From Candidatus Zixiibacteriota bacterium (lineage in GTDB: Bacteria; Zixibacteria; MSB-5A5; WJJR01; JAJRUJ01): a DNA stretch of 64,000 nt. The notes under the pieces are model-generated. The model was not told the DNA's origin. It saw only the letters and a list, made by a program, of their open reading frames with translations, and made no database searches. The stretch covers positions 121,139 through 185,138 of the forward strand of contig JAGVQM010000042.1 in assembly GCA_020051695.1 (NCBI GenBank). Direction: 5' to 3'. Numbering within the stretch: the first letter of the stretch is position 1; every line of letters begins with the position of its first letter. This document shows positions 20,387 to 28,773 of this stretch, one piece after another. A program made the position numbers and the translations under genes.

Positions 20387-20575
20387 TTAGTTCTCCATCC
20401 CTGGACCCGTATGGTCACTATTCACGCGGAAGCGCTCCCGGTCATCCTGTAACATCCGCACCGAGGGCGTGTATAGGTCATCGTACTGGCCACTGCGCAC
20501 CGTAAAAATAAACGCAACCAAAAATCCCCCCGCTACCAGCAGCGCCGCTCCGAGCAAGATAAAGATTACTTCCAT
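20387..20575 (-). CDS. ccoS: CcoS cbb3 oxidase assembly protein
   Basis: 62 residues, one membrane helix, and the diagnostic SGQYDDLYTP motif after it. CcoS is needed to insert haem and copper into the catalytic subunit. It lies 1 bp after ccoI and 3 bp before ccoNO. Confidence 0.92.
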   Translation of the reverse strand: MEVIFILLGAALLVAGGFLVAFIFTVRSGQYDDLYTPSVRMLQDDRERFRVNSDHTGPGMEN

Positions 20576-20576
20576 T

Positions 20577-23036
20577 TTAGTCTACTCCTGCCGCCCTGGC
20601 CTGTAGCCCGGTAAGCGTGGTCGCAAAAAGCACGACGGAAATCGAACTGGCCGGCATGAGGACAGCCGAGATCAACGGCGACAACTGGCCCGTGACCGCA
20701 AAAGACAGGCCGACCAGATTATACACAAACGACAGTGCAAAACTCACCTTGACCACAGTAAGACTGCGGCGGGCAAACCGCAGATAGCGCGGCAGGGCGG
20801 CCAGACCATCCGCCCGCAGGATGCCGTCGCAGCCGGGGGAGAACGCCGCGGTGTCCTCACTGACGGCGATGCCGACATCCGCTGCACGCAGGGCGCCGCC
20901 GTCGTTTAGACCGTCCCCCACCATCAACACCCGGTGGTTTTCCTGTTGCAGCCGGCTGATGTAAGCCAGTTTGTCGTGGGGGGATTGTTCAAAAATGAGC
21001 GTGGCGTCCTCACCCAAAAACCCGCGCAGCCGTTCTTGTTCATGATCTTTATCACCCGACAGCAACGCCAGGTGATAGTTCTGCCGCAACCCGGAAACCA
21101 TGGCCGGTACACCGTCCCGATATTTATTGGTAAAACGAAATTGCCCGCGCATTTTTTTATCAATTGACAGATAACTTGCCGTATCGGCCCCCGATAGTGA
21201 GGTGTTTTCAGCGCCGGGTGTCCAGGAAGCCCAATCCCGCCGTCCCAGCCGCACCAGATGGCCGTCGACCTGGCCGGTAATTCCCCGGCCGGCGACCTCC
21301 GCGAAATCATGGACTTCGTTTTTCGGCGTTGAGTGGGGGAGTTGTGCCAGACGGCGGCTGACCGGATGTGTCGATTGGCGGGCCAGTGAAACGGCCAGTG
21401 ACATCTCATATGCAGTCAACGGACTCCCCTCGAATAATATCTCGCTGTCCTGCGACTTAGTCAAGGTGCCGGTTTTATCAAATACGATGGTATCGACTGC
21501 CGCCAGCGCTTCCACGGTCGCCGGAGTGCGCAGATAAAATTCCTTCCGGCCCAGCAGCCGCAGGGCGGTACCCAGGGCGAATGGACTGGACAAAGCCAGC
21601 GCGCAGGGGCAGGCGATAATCAGCACCGAAGTGAAAGCGTTTAGCGCCAGGTGCGTATCCCGCGGGAGCCAGTACAGTGCCGCGCCGGCGGCCACCACCA
21701 GCACAGCCGCTGTAAAGTATTTGCCGACGCGATTAGCCAGGTCGGTGATGTGTGGCTGGGCCTGACTTTGCAGTAACGGGCTGTTCCACAAGCGGGTGAG
21801 ATAACTTTGCGAGGCCTTTTTGGTTACCCTTAATTCGATGGCCCCACCGACCTGCCGTCCCCCGGCATACACCTGCTCGCCGTCTGCCCGGTGTTGCGGT
21901 TCAGATTCGCCGGTGACGAAACTGTAGTCCAGAAAACCCTCACCGTTAAGCAATATACCGTCCGCCGGGACCAGTTCCTGATTACGGACGCGGATACGGT
22001 CGCCGACATTCAACTCCGCGATCGGGACCGATGTTTCCCCCTGGGCAGTGACGCGGAGGACCGAAATTGGGAAGTACGAACGATAATCACGATCAAAGGA
22101 CAGGTGGTCGTATGTTTTCTGCTGAAACAGGCGTCCCACCAGCAGGAAAAAGGCCAGACCGGTGAACGAGTCGAGATACCCCGGTCCGAGACCGGAGAAT
22201 ATTTCATACCCGCTGCGGATGACGAGCGCCAGCATCCCCAGGGCAATAGGGACATCGATGGTAATCAACTTCTGCCGCAAGCCGGTATAAGCCGACTGGA
22301 AATACCCGCCCGCGGAATACAATAACACCGGCAGGGCCAGGCCGACGCTGGTATAGCGAAATAACACTGTCAGGGAGGATTCGATGTCCAGCGAAAGATA
22401 CTGCGGGATGCTCAACAGCATAATATTGCCGAAACAAAAACCGGCCACCCCGATTTTCAGATATAATGAACGTTTGTGGCTCGGCGCGGGCTGTTTGTCG
22501 ATGCTGTCCAGGCGAAACTGCGGTTCGAATCCCATGCGGGTGAGCAACTCCGCCAGTTGCCGTAAACTGAGCTTGTTGTCCTCGAATACGACAGTCAGTT
22601 CTTTCCGGGGGAAGTTGACGCTGGAATGACGCACGCCGTCCCGCAGGCGATAGAGGTTTTCCAACAGCCAGACGCAGGACGCGCAATGGATTTGGGGCAG
22701 CGACAGGGTAATCCGGCTCACCGTTCCATCGCTGAAATCGACCAGCCGCTGCCTGATTTCGGCGCTGTCCAAATAGGCAAACCGGGAACCCGGCTCGAAA
22801 CTTTCCGGTTTGACCCCCGGCGACTCACCGTCCTGGTAGTAGGCCGCAAGTCCACTGTCATTGAGAAATTCAAAGACCGCCTTGCAGCCCCGGCAGCAGA
22901 AATACTTTTCCCCGACCGCAATGGATATGTCCGCGCAATCCAGACCACAATGAAAACACGTGGTCTTCTCTGTGGCCGCAGCTTCTTGTTCTGTGGGAGT
23001 TCTGCCCAAAGCGTCTATCCCATCGCCGTGTGGCAA
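20577..23036 (-). CDS. ccoI: CcoI copper-translocating P-type ATPase
   Basis: 819-residue P1B-type ATPase that exports copper for cbb3 maturation. The N-terminal Cys-rich domain (CFHCGLDC and CCRGC within residues 25-55) is typical of CcoI/FixI, followed by a heavy-metal-associated region with HCASCVW. The ion path CPC lies in IIACPCALAL. The phosphorylation site DKTGT and hinge GDGLNDG are intact. The start is uncertain: a TTG at 23036 directly follows an in-frame stop, has no clear Shine-Dalgarno, and no ATG precedes the Cys-rich domain. Confidence 0.93.
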   Translation of the reverse strand: MPHGDGIDALGRTPTEQEAAATEKTTCFHCGLDCADISIAVGEKYFCCRGCKAVFEFLNDSGLAAYYQDGESPGVKPESFEPGSRFAYLDSAEIRQRLVDFSDGTVSRITLSLPQIHCASCVWLLENLYRLRDGVRHSSVNFPRKELTVVFEDNKLSLRQLAELLTRMGFEPQFRLDSIDKQPAPSHKRSLYLKIGVAGFCFGNIMLLSIPQYLSLDIESSLTVLFRYTSVGLALPVLLYSAGGYFQSAYTGLRQKLITIDVPIALGMLALVIRSGYEIFSGLGPGYLDSFTGLAFFLLVGRLFQQKTYDHLSFDRDYRSYFPISVLRVTAQGETSVPIAELNVGDRIRVRNQELVPADGILLNGEGFLDYSFVTGESEPQHRADGEQVYAGGRQVGGAIELRVTKKASQSYLTRLWNSPLLQSQAQPHITDLANRVGKYFTAAVLVVAAGAALYWLPRDTHLALNAFTSVLIIACPCALALSSPFALGTALRLLGRKEFYLRTPATVEALAAVDTIVFDKTGTLTKSQDSEILFEGSPLTAYEMSLAVSLARQSTHPVSRRLAQLPHSTPKNEVHDFAEVAGRGITGQVDGHLVRLGRRDWASWTPGAENTSLSGADTASYLSIDKKMRGQFRFTNKYRDGVPAMVSGLRQNYHLALLSGDKDHEQERLRGFLGEDATLIFEQSPHDKLAYISRLQQENHRVLMVGDGLNDGGALRAADVGIAVSEDTAAFSPGCDGILRADGLAALPRYLRFARRSLTVVKVSFALSFVYNLVGLSFAVTGQLSPLISAVLMPASSISVVLFATTLTGLQARAAGVD

Positions 23037-23249
23037 TTACCACGTCATCAATAAGGTACGTCTACAATATCATTCTAGCGAGAACGGCCGGTAAGACAAG
23101 AGGAACTTTGTCAGGCGCTCTCCGAAGTCCAATCCCTGAAGCAGGGGCGGTGGCTGATAATTGTGGTTTCCAAATATAAATGTGGAGGGGTAAGTCCGGT
23201 TTCCTGCCGCCGGTGCGTTTTTTCCATTTGCCGTCCGTCCCGCCGTCGA

Positions 23250-23594
23250 TTATGCCCCTCTGTTCGGGACAATACAGATGAACTCAAAATCCTCGGCATA
23301 GGGGTTTTCAAACTGGTGGCTCGTGTTCGGCGGCACGTAGGCAAAATCCCCCTGTGTCACTTCATGGGTGACATCGCCGATCGTCAGCCGGCCTTTGCCG
23401 CTGATGATATAATTCACATGTTCCCAGTCGTGCTGATGGTGCGGCGTATGTCCCCGTGGGCCGACGCGAAACACGCGCAGAGTATGGTCGGGCCAGCCCT
23501 GGGCCGGGCCGATGATTTTTGCCCCGGTTGTATTGGTCACGCCCTCGGCGCGGATCTGGTCCCGGACGATTTCGTCGTGTTTGATGATTCCCAT
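23250..23594 (-). CDS. Small cupin-domain protein
   Basis: 114 residues forming a single cupin barrel. The metal-binding motif is visible as HHQHDWEHVNYIISGKG and a second motif around HQFENP. Start at ATG 23594, preceded by GGAGG at good spacing; the frame runs further upstream but without a family sequence. The substrate is unknown; such proteins bind a metal and a small ligand. It stands alone between the cco operon and tldD. Confidence 0.85.
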   Translation of the reverse strand: MGIIKHDEIVRDQIRAEGVTNTTGAKIIGPAQGWPDHTLRVFRVGPRGHTPHHQHDWEHVNYIISGKGRLTIGDVTHEVTQGDFAYVPPNTSHQFENPYAEDFEFICIVPNRGA

Positions 23595-23846
23595 GTTTAT
23601 CCTCCGCGTTTTGTCTAGTACGTCTACGGTCGACGGCGGATTTTTGCTGTGTAAAAGCGAGGCCGGTTGCCGCCCGACCTTGCAATTAATAATTGTTGCT
23701 TCCGGGGAAAAAATTAAGAACTTTATCCGATACCTTCCGTAGGTGAGGGGGGGGCGATTGGGGTTTGGCATGTCGATTTTTCAGGCAGTCTTTATTTCCC
23801 GCTTCAACCGGCATCAATATCGCAAGCTCATACAGAGGAGGGACTT

Positions 23847-25388
23847 ATGGCCGCAATGACGCGCCGGGAATTTATCGCAAACGGGGCGAAATGGGTGGCG
23901 GTGGCTTCTATTCCTGCAGTGCTGAACATTAATCCGTTGAGGGCGCTGGCGGGAGCGGAGGCCCCCATGGAGCTGGTCGATTATCTTAAACTCTTTGAGG
24001 TCGATCAGGAACTCATTGCCAAGATTATCTCCGCCGGACTGGACCGGGGGGGGGATTTCTGCGATCTGTACTTCGAGCATCGCGTTTCCAACTGGGTCGG
24101 TCTACAGGATGAGGCGGTCAACCGCGCCTACTGCAACATCGATTATGGCGTTGGGATCCGGGTGGTCAACGGCGATCAGACCGGGTTTTCGTTTACCGAG
24201 GAATTGACCCCGGAGGCCATGCTCAAGGCCGCGCAAACCGCAGCCAACATCGCCAACCAGAGCGCCAAACCCGGACCAGTCGAGTTCAGTTTCCACCGTG
24301 CGCCGAATTATTACCCGGTGGAAAAAGTCTGGGCCGACGTCGGAATCGACCAGAAAATCCCGGTGGTACAGGAGTTAAACGCCAAATTGCATGACCGGGA
24401 CAGCCGGGTCACCAAGACCAGGGTCTGGTACGGGGATTGGACCTCGACGGTATTGGTGGCCAGTTCGGACGGCACACTATCGTGCGATTATCGGCCAATG
24501 GCCGAAATTCAGGCCGGTTGCACCGCCGAGCAAAACGGCCAGCGTGAAGAAAACAGCTACTCGCTGTCGGCGCGGAAAGGGCCTGAACATTTCAGTAAGG
24601 AAAACCTCGACAAAGTGGCGACCGAAGCGGTCAAAAACACCGTGGTGTTGTTCGATGCGGTCAAACCCGAGGCCGGGGAGATGGAAGTTGTCCTGGCCGC
24701 AGGCAGTTCCGGTATCTTGTTGCACGAGGCGATCGGTCACGGCATGGAAGCGGATTTCAACCGCAAGAATGAATCGATTTACTCGGACAAAATCGACCAG
24801 CAAATCGCCGAACCGATGGTCTCGATCGTTGATGATGGCACCTGGGAAAGCGCCCGGGGGGCGATTAACATTGACGATGAAGGTTCGCCGACACAGAAGA
24901 CCTACCTGGTGCGTGACGGCATCCTGCGTTCGTATATGCACGACCTGATCAGCTCCAGACATTACAAGGTAAAACCGACCGGCAACGGCCGGCGCGAATC
25001 GTTCCGGTACGACCCGATGCCGCGCATGCGCTGCACCTATATGTTGCCCGGCCCGCACACCAAAGAAGAGGTGATCGGCAGCGTCAAGAAAGGCATCTAT
25101 TGCGAATCATTTACCAACGGCGAGGTGCATATCGGTCCCGGTGATTTCACGTTCTATGTGAAAAACGGCAACCTGATTGAAGACGGCAAAATCTCCAAGC
25201 CAATCAAGGACATCAACATCATCGGCAACGGTCCCGAAGTGCTCAAGCGTGTGGTCATGGTGGGTAACGACCTGGAAATGTCGGTCGGCAGCGGCATGTG
25301 CGGCAAAAACGGCCAGAGCGTGCCGGTCTCCATGGGCTTGCCCACGACCAAAGTGTCCGCGATTACCGTGGGGGGGATTAATTCGTAA
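23847..25388 (+). CDS. tldD: TldD-family metalloprotease with a Tat-like N-terminus
   Basis: 513 residues. The metalloprotease motif HEAIGH is at 293-298, followed by GMEADF and the C-terminal zinc-site region around GIYCESFTNGEVHIGPGDF. TldD acts with TldE to degrade or process peptides. The first 35 residues (TRREF, then a hydrophobic Ala/Val stretch ending ALA) look like a twin-arginine signal, which is unusual for TldD. Start chosen at ATG 23847, 5-6 bases after AGGAGGG. The tldE-like gene follows after 60 bp. Confidence 0.92.
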   Translation: MAAMTRREFIANGAKWVAVASIPAVLNINPLRALAGAEAPMELVDYLKLFEVDQELIAKIISAGLDRGGDFCDLYFEHRVSNWVGLQDEAVNRAYCNIDYGVGIRVVNGDQTGFSFTEELTPEAMLKAAQTAANIANQSAKPGPVEFSFHRAPNYYPVEKVWADVGIDQKIPVVQELNAKLHDRDSRVTKTRVWYGDWTSTVLVASSDGTLSCDYRPMAEIQAGCTAEQNGQREENSYSLSARKGPEHFSKENLDKVATEAVKNTVVLFDAVKPEAGEMEVVLAAGSSGILLHEAIGHGMEADFNRKNESIYSDKIDQQIAEPMVSIVDDGTWESARGAINIDDEGSPTQKTYLVRDGILRSYMHDLISSRHYKVKPTGNGRRESFRYDPMPRMRCTYMLPGPHTKEEVIGSVKKGIYCESFTNGEVHIGPGDFTFYVKNGNLIEDGKISKPIKDINIIGNGPEVLKRVVMVGNDLEMSVGSGMCGKNGQSVPVSMGLPTTKVSAITVGGINS

Positions 25389-25448
25389 GCAGGGGACCGC
25401 GAGTCCGGGGACCAAACATCCAACCAGTGGATAGAAAAGGCATGTGTT

Positions 25449-26771
25449 ATGAATAAAGAAAATCAATTGGCGCTGGCGCGCTGGGCCGTGGATCAGGCCA
25501 AAAAGGCCGGTGCGGATGCTGCCGCGGTAGATGTCGTCAACAGCCGGGACATTGAAGTCGAAGTCCGGGAACAGAAAGTGGACAAGCTCAAGGAATCCAC
25601 GCAGAATTCCCTGGGCATCAGTGTGTATGTCAATAACCGGTATACGAGCCAATCGACCAACGACCTGCGCGAGAACACGCTCACCCGTTTCATCAGTGAA
25701 GCCGTGGCGATGGCCAAATATTTGACGGAGGACGAGTTTCGCGGTCTGCCCGATCCGAAATACTATCCGGGCCGGCAGGACATCGATTTGAAAATCTATG
25801 ACGGCGGCTATGAATCGTTGACCTCCAAAGAGCGCATCGATTTCGCCAAAGCCGTCGAAGACGCCGCGCGGTCGCACAGCGACAAGGTGATTGCCTGTAC
25901 TGCCGGGTTCAATGACTCGGAGTACCGGTCGGTCAAGGTGCACAGCAACGGGTTCGAAGGCACGGCCGAAGGTACTGTCTATTCCGCGGGCGCCGAATCG
26001 ACCGTCCGGGGAGAGGGTGACGGTCGGCCCAGTGATTGGGACTGGCGCACCTTCCGTTTCTTGAAAGAGGCCGTTGCACCAGAGGTCATGGGTCACAGTG
26101 CGACCGAGCGGGCGCTGACCAAGATCGGGCAGAAAAAAATCGATTCCGGTGTCTACGACCTGGTCATCGAAAACCGGGCGGCCAGCCGTTTTATCGGTAT
26201 GCTGATCGGGCCGATGTCGGCCGCCTCGATCCAGCAGAAGCGTTCGTTCCTTGACGGCAAACTCGGGGAGAAAATCGCTTCGGACAAATTCACGATGATC
26301 GATGACCCCCTGCTGGTCTCCGGTTTCGGTTCGCGGTTGTACGACGGGGACGGCATTGCCGCCACGCGCCGTGTCATGATCGATAAAGGCGTGCTGAAAT
26401 CATTCTATGTTGACTGGTATTATGGCCGGAAACTCGATTGGGAACCGACCTCCAGCGGGACATCCAATCTCGTTTTTGAGCAGGGGGATAAGTCGCTGGA
26501 AGAACTGGTGGCCCAGATGAAGCGTGGAATCCTGGTCACCGGTTTTATCGGGGGCAACTCCAATTCCGTCACCGGCGATTTCTCGGTCGGCATCATTGGC
26601 ATGTTCGTGGAGAATGGCCGGCGGGTGAAACCAGTCAATGAGATGAACATTTCGGGCAATCTGACCGAGGTGATGAACCAACTGGTCGAGATGGGCAACG
26701 ACCCCTGGATCTATGCCTCCTGGCTGCGGCCCAGCGTGTATTTTCGTGATATCCAGTTCAGTGGTGTCTAG
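25449..26771 (+). CDS. pmbA: TldE/PmbA-family protein
   Basis: 440-residue partner of TldD. It has the same fold but no HExxxH motif, as expected for TldE. The conserved GGNSNSVTGDFS and NEMNISGNL stretches near the C-terminus are present. No signal peptide is seen, unlike the partner gene upstream. A terminator follows directly. Confidence 0.92.
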   Translation: MNKENQLALARWAVDQAKKAGADAAAVDVVNSRDIEVEVREQKVDKLKESTQNSLGISVYVNNRYTSQSTNDLRENTLTRFISEAVAMAKYLTEDEFRGLPDPKYYPGRQDIDLKIYDGGYESLTSKERIDFAKAVEDAARSHSDKVIACTAGFNDSEYRSVKVHSNGFEGTAEGTVYSAGAESTVRGEGDGRPSDWDWRTFRFLKEAVAPEVMGHSATERALTKIGQKKIDSGVYDLVIENRAASRFIGMLIGPMSAASIQQKRSFLDGKLGEKIASDKFTMIDDPLLVSGFGSRLYDGDGIAATRRVMIDKGVLKSFYVDWYYGRKLDWEPTSSGTSNLVFEQGDKSLEELVAQMKRGILVTGFIGGNSNSVTGDFSVGIIGMFVENGRRVKPVNEMNISGNLTEVMNQLVEMGNDPWIYASWLRPSVYFRDIQFSGV

Positions 26772-26793
26772 TTTCCATCAAATCAAGATGACG

Positions 26794-26823
26794 AGGCGGT
26801 CCATTTCCGGACCGCCTTTTTTT
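26794..26823 (+). terminator. Rho-independent terminator after the tldD-tldE pair
   Basis: A 9-bp stem, 26794-26802 paired with 26809-26817, with the six-base loop ATTTCC, followed by a run of T residues. It lies 22 bp after the stop. Confidence 0.9.
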
Positions 26824-27075
26824 ACCGTTCCGACTCGGCGAAACAATATGAAACCGGCAAGCGGCGCCGGGCCTGGCGGTCGCCTTAATTGTTGTCCACC
26901 TGTGCGCGCAGGAGTCATCGTCCCGCTGAACCTGGCGGCCGCCGAAAAACCGCTGCCCCACAAGGTGGACCTGCAGTGCGGGTATTGAGTGCGGGACATG
27001 GCCGAATCCTTACTTTGTCGATAAGATTATCACCTGTTTGGTGCGCATTTTTTTGGGGACAGTGCCGTTTTGACA
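26824..27075. other. Intergenic stretch before the TetR promoter
   Basis: Only a short open frame (ATG 26848 to 26988, 46 codons) is present. It has no ribosome-binding site or family sequence, so I see no gene here. Confidence 0.5.
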
Positions 27076-27104
27076 TTGACGGCGCAGGCAGCCGACGATA
27101 TATT
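27076..27104 (+). promoter_or_regulatory. Sigma-70-type promoter of the tetR-mtrAB operon
   Basis: -35 TTGACG at 27076-27081, 17-bp spacer, -10 TATATT at 27099-27104. The predicted start site is near 27111, within the operator that follows. Confidence 0.75.
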
Positions 27105-27108
27105 CATA

Positions 27109-27132
27109 TAGTTAGTAAGTGTTAACTAACTA
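27109..27132 (+). promoter_or_regulatory. Palindromic TetR operator overlapping the transcription start
   Basis: Perfect 8-bp arms TAGTTAGT and ACTAACTA separated by 8 bp, placed just after the -10 box and 15 bp before the tetR start codon. Position and symmetry indicate autorepression by the TetR-family protein encoded next. Confidence 0.8.
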
Positions 27133-27147
27133 TGCAGGAGGCAGGTT

Positions 27148-27819
27148 ATGGCCACTCGACTTACCGCACTGCAGCGCCGCGAACAGATCGTCACTGTTGC
27201 GACCAGGTTGTTTGCCCGGCAGGGGTATCAGAAAATGACGACCCGGCTGCTGGCCGAAAGCTGCGGGGTCAGTGAGGCCGCATTGTACCGGTATTTTCCA
27301 TCGAAATCAGCGTTATATACAGCGGTGTTGAAATCGGTCAAAGACCGCCTCGACATCGGCCGCTTGATGGCCGAGCTGAAAGACATGGATGAAATTGAGG
27401 ATGTCCTGCAGGGGATGGCGCACTTCATTATCTCCACCCATTCGAAAAACACCGCCTTGTCGCGGTTATTGCTGTTTTCCGCCCTGGAACAGCATCCGCT
27501 GGCCCGGGAGACATTCCAGAACCTGCGCGGGCCGTTTGTTGCGTTTTTAACGCGCAAGCTGCGGCAACTACAGCGCACGGGGAAAATCCGCGACGTTCAT
27601 CCGGAAATTACGGCCCGGTGTTTTGTGGGGATGGTCATGGATTGTTCACTGTCCATGCATCTATGGAAAAAACTCCAGGGAAAATCGTATGTGCCGGAAC
27701 AGGTGATCGCCAACAACATTCCGATTTTTGTTGCGGGACTACAGCAGCGTCAGCGAATTCATTCTTCAACTCCGCGCAAGAACACCGAGCATGAAAGACG
27801 AAGGGAGGGTGTCACATGA
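27148..27819 (+). CDS. TetR-family transcriptional regulator
   Basis: 223 residues. The N-terminal helix-turn-helix covers residues about 10-55 (TTRLLAESCGVSEAALYRYF). The C-terminal ligand domain is helical, with no recognisable ligand signature. ATG 27148 follows GGAGG. Its last codons overlap the start of the decahaem cytochrome gene (ATGA at 27816-27819), so it is co-transcribed and probably controls the electron conduit together with itself. Confidence 0.92.
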   Translation: MATRLTALQRREQIVTVATRLFARQGYQKMTTRLLAESCGVSEAALYRYFPSKSALYTAVLKSVKDRLDIGRLMAELKDMDEIEDVLQGMAHFIISTHSKNTALSRLLLFSALEQHPLARETFQNLRGPFVAFLTRKLRQLQRTGKIRDVHPEITARCFVGMVMDCSLSMHLWKKLQGKSYVPEQVIANNIPIFVAGLQQRQRIHSSTPRKNTEHERRREGVT

Positions 27820-28763
27820 ACATCTGCAAAAGATCTCCCGGCGGCCGGCTGATGGGGGCGATTGTACTGATGCCCCTGATCATCGGTACGGCCATTGCCG
27901 GGAAGCCGCCGGCCGACGCGGTGCCGGTCGGTACGGAAACATGCCTTGAATGCCACGAGGAAGCGGGGACGGCATTTGCCGAAACCCGCCATGGCAGGGC
28001 GTACTGGGGTAAAACGGAAGACCGTCGCATCGCTTGTGAATCTTGTCACGGTCCCGGCTCGGCACATGTCGAGGAGACCGACCCGGCCTTGATCGGCACC
28101 TTTGAAATCGCCGATCAGGACAATTCATTGCGCTGTATTGGCTGTCACTCGGGGATGGCCGCTGGGGCCACGTTGGCCACGGCCCACTATGAGGTTTCCG
28201 GCGGCTGTACCGATTGCCACGTGGCTCACGATGCCGAACGGTCGGTCAGGAAAAGCGAACCGCAGTTGTGTTTCGAGTGCCATAGCGACAAAAAGGCACA
28301 GGCCGCGCTGCCGTCTCATCACCCCTTGTTGGAGGGGCGCATGGGGTGTACCGACTGTCATGATCCGCACGGCGGCGAAGGCACCTTTGCTTCGGCGGGG
28401 GACAACCGCGAACAATGTTTTTCCTGTCATCCGGCGAAACAGGGGCCATTCGTTTTCGAACACGCGCCGGTGAATGAGGATTGTGCGATCTGCCATAATC
28501 CGCACGGCACCGTGGCCGACAACCTGCTGGTGCAGGGCGAGCCGATGTTATGCCTGTCGTGTCACCCGGCGCATTTTCACACACAACTGACCGGGTATGA
28601 CGGCGAATTCACCGGCCCGCTGTTTACCGACCGCGGGGGTGTGTCGACTACGGACGGTTTCAAGAAAGCACAGATGACCAAATGTACGCAATGCCATGAC
28701 GCAATTCACGGTACGGACATGACCTCACAATCGATAACTGCGCCGGGATCGCTGACCCGGTAA
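27816..28763 (+). CDS. MtrA/DmsE-type periplasmic decahaem cytochrome c
   Basis: 315 residues with a signal peptide (1-28) and exactly ten CXXCH motifs, the first at C43. Repeating HDPHG/HNPHG-type histidines supply distal ligands. Length, haem count and a following MtrB-like porin match the MtrA/PioA/DmsE family, which threads through an outer-membrane barrel to carry electrons across. No extracellular MtrC-like partner is encoded beside it, so the arrangement is closer to PioAB than to MtrCAB. Confidence 0.93.
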   Translation: MNICKRSPGGRLMGAIVLMPLIIGTAIAGKPPADAVPVGTETCLECHEEAGTAFAETRHGRAYWGKTEDRRIACESCHGPGSAHVEETDPALIGTFEIADQDNSLRCIGCHSGMAAGATLATAHYEVSGGCTDCHVAHDAERSVRKSEPQLCFECHSDKKAQAALPSHHPLLEGRMGCTDCHDPHGGEGTFASAGDNREQCFSCHPAKQGPFVFEHAPVNEDCAICHNPHGTVADNLLVQGEPMLCLSCHPAHFHTQLTGYDGEFTGPLFTDRGGVSTTDGFKKAQMTKCTQCHDAIHGTDMTSQSITAPGSLTR

Positions 28764-28773
28764 GGAGGCACTG

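Noticed and set aside
22538..22550. GGTTCGAATCCC, which resembles a tRNA T-arm
   Set aside because: Lies inside ccoI coding sequence; no acceptor or anticodon stems fit around it.
23037..23100. TTGAT half-site upstream of ccoI, as part of an FNR/anaerobox
   Set aside because: The second half (ATCAA) is missing at the required spacing; not enough to claim oxygen regulation.
25107..26096. 329-codon antisense frame across tldD and tldE
   Set aside because: Spans two well-identified genes and their spacer; no coding evidence.
26848..26988. Short open frame between the tldE terminator and the tetR promoter
   Set aside because: 46 codons, no ribosome-binding site, no family resemblance, low-complexity Gly/Pro start; treated as non-coding.
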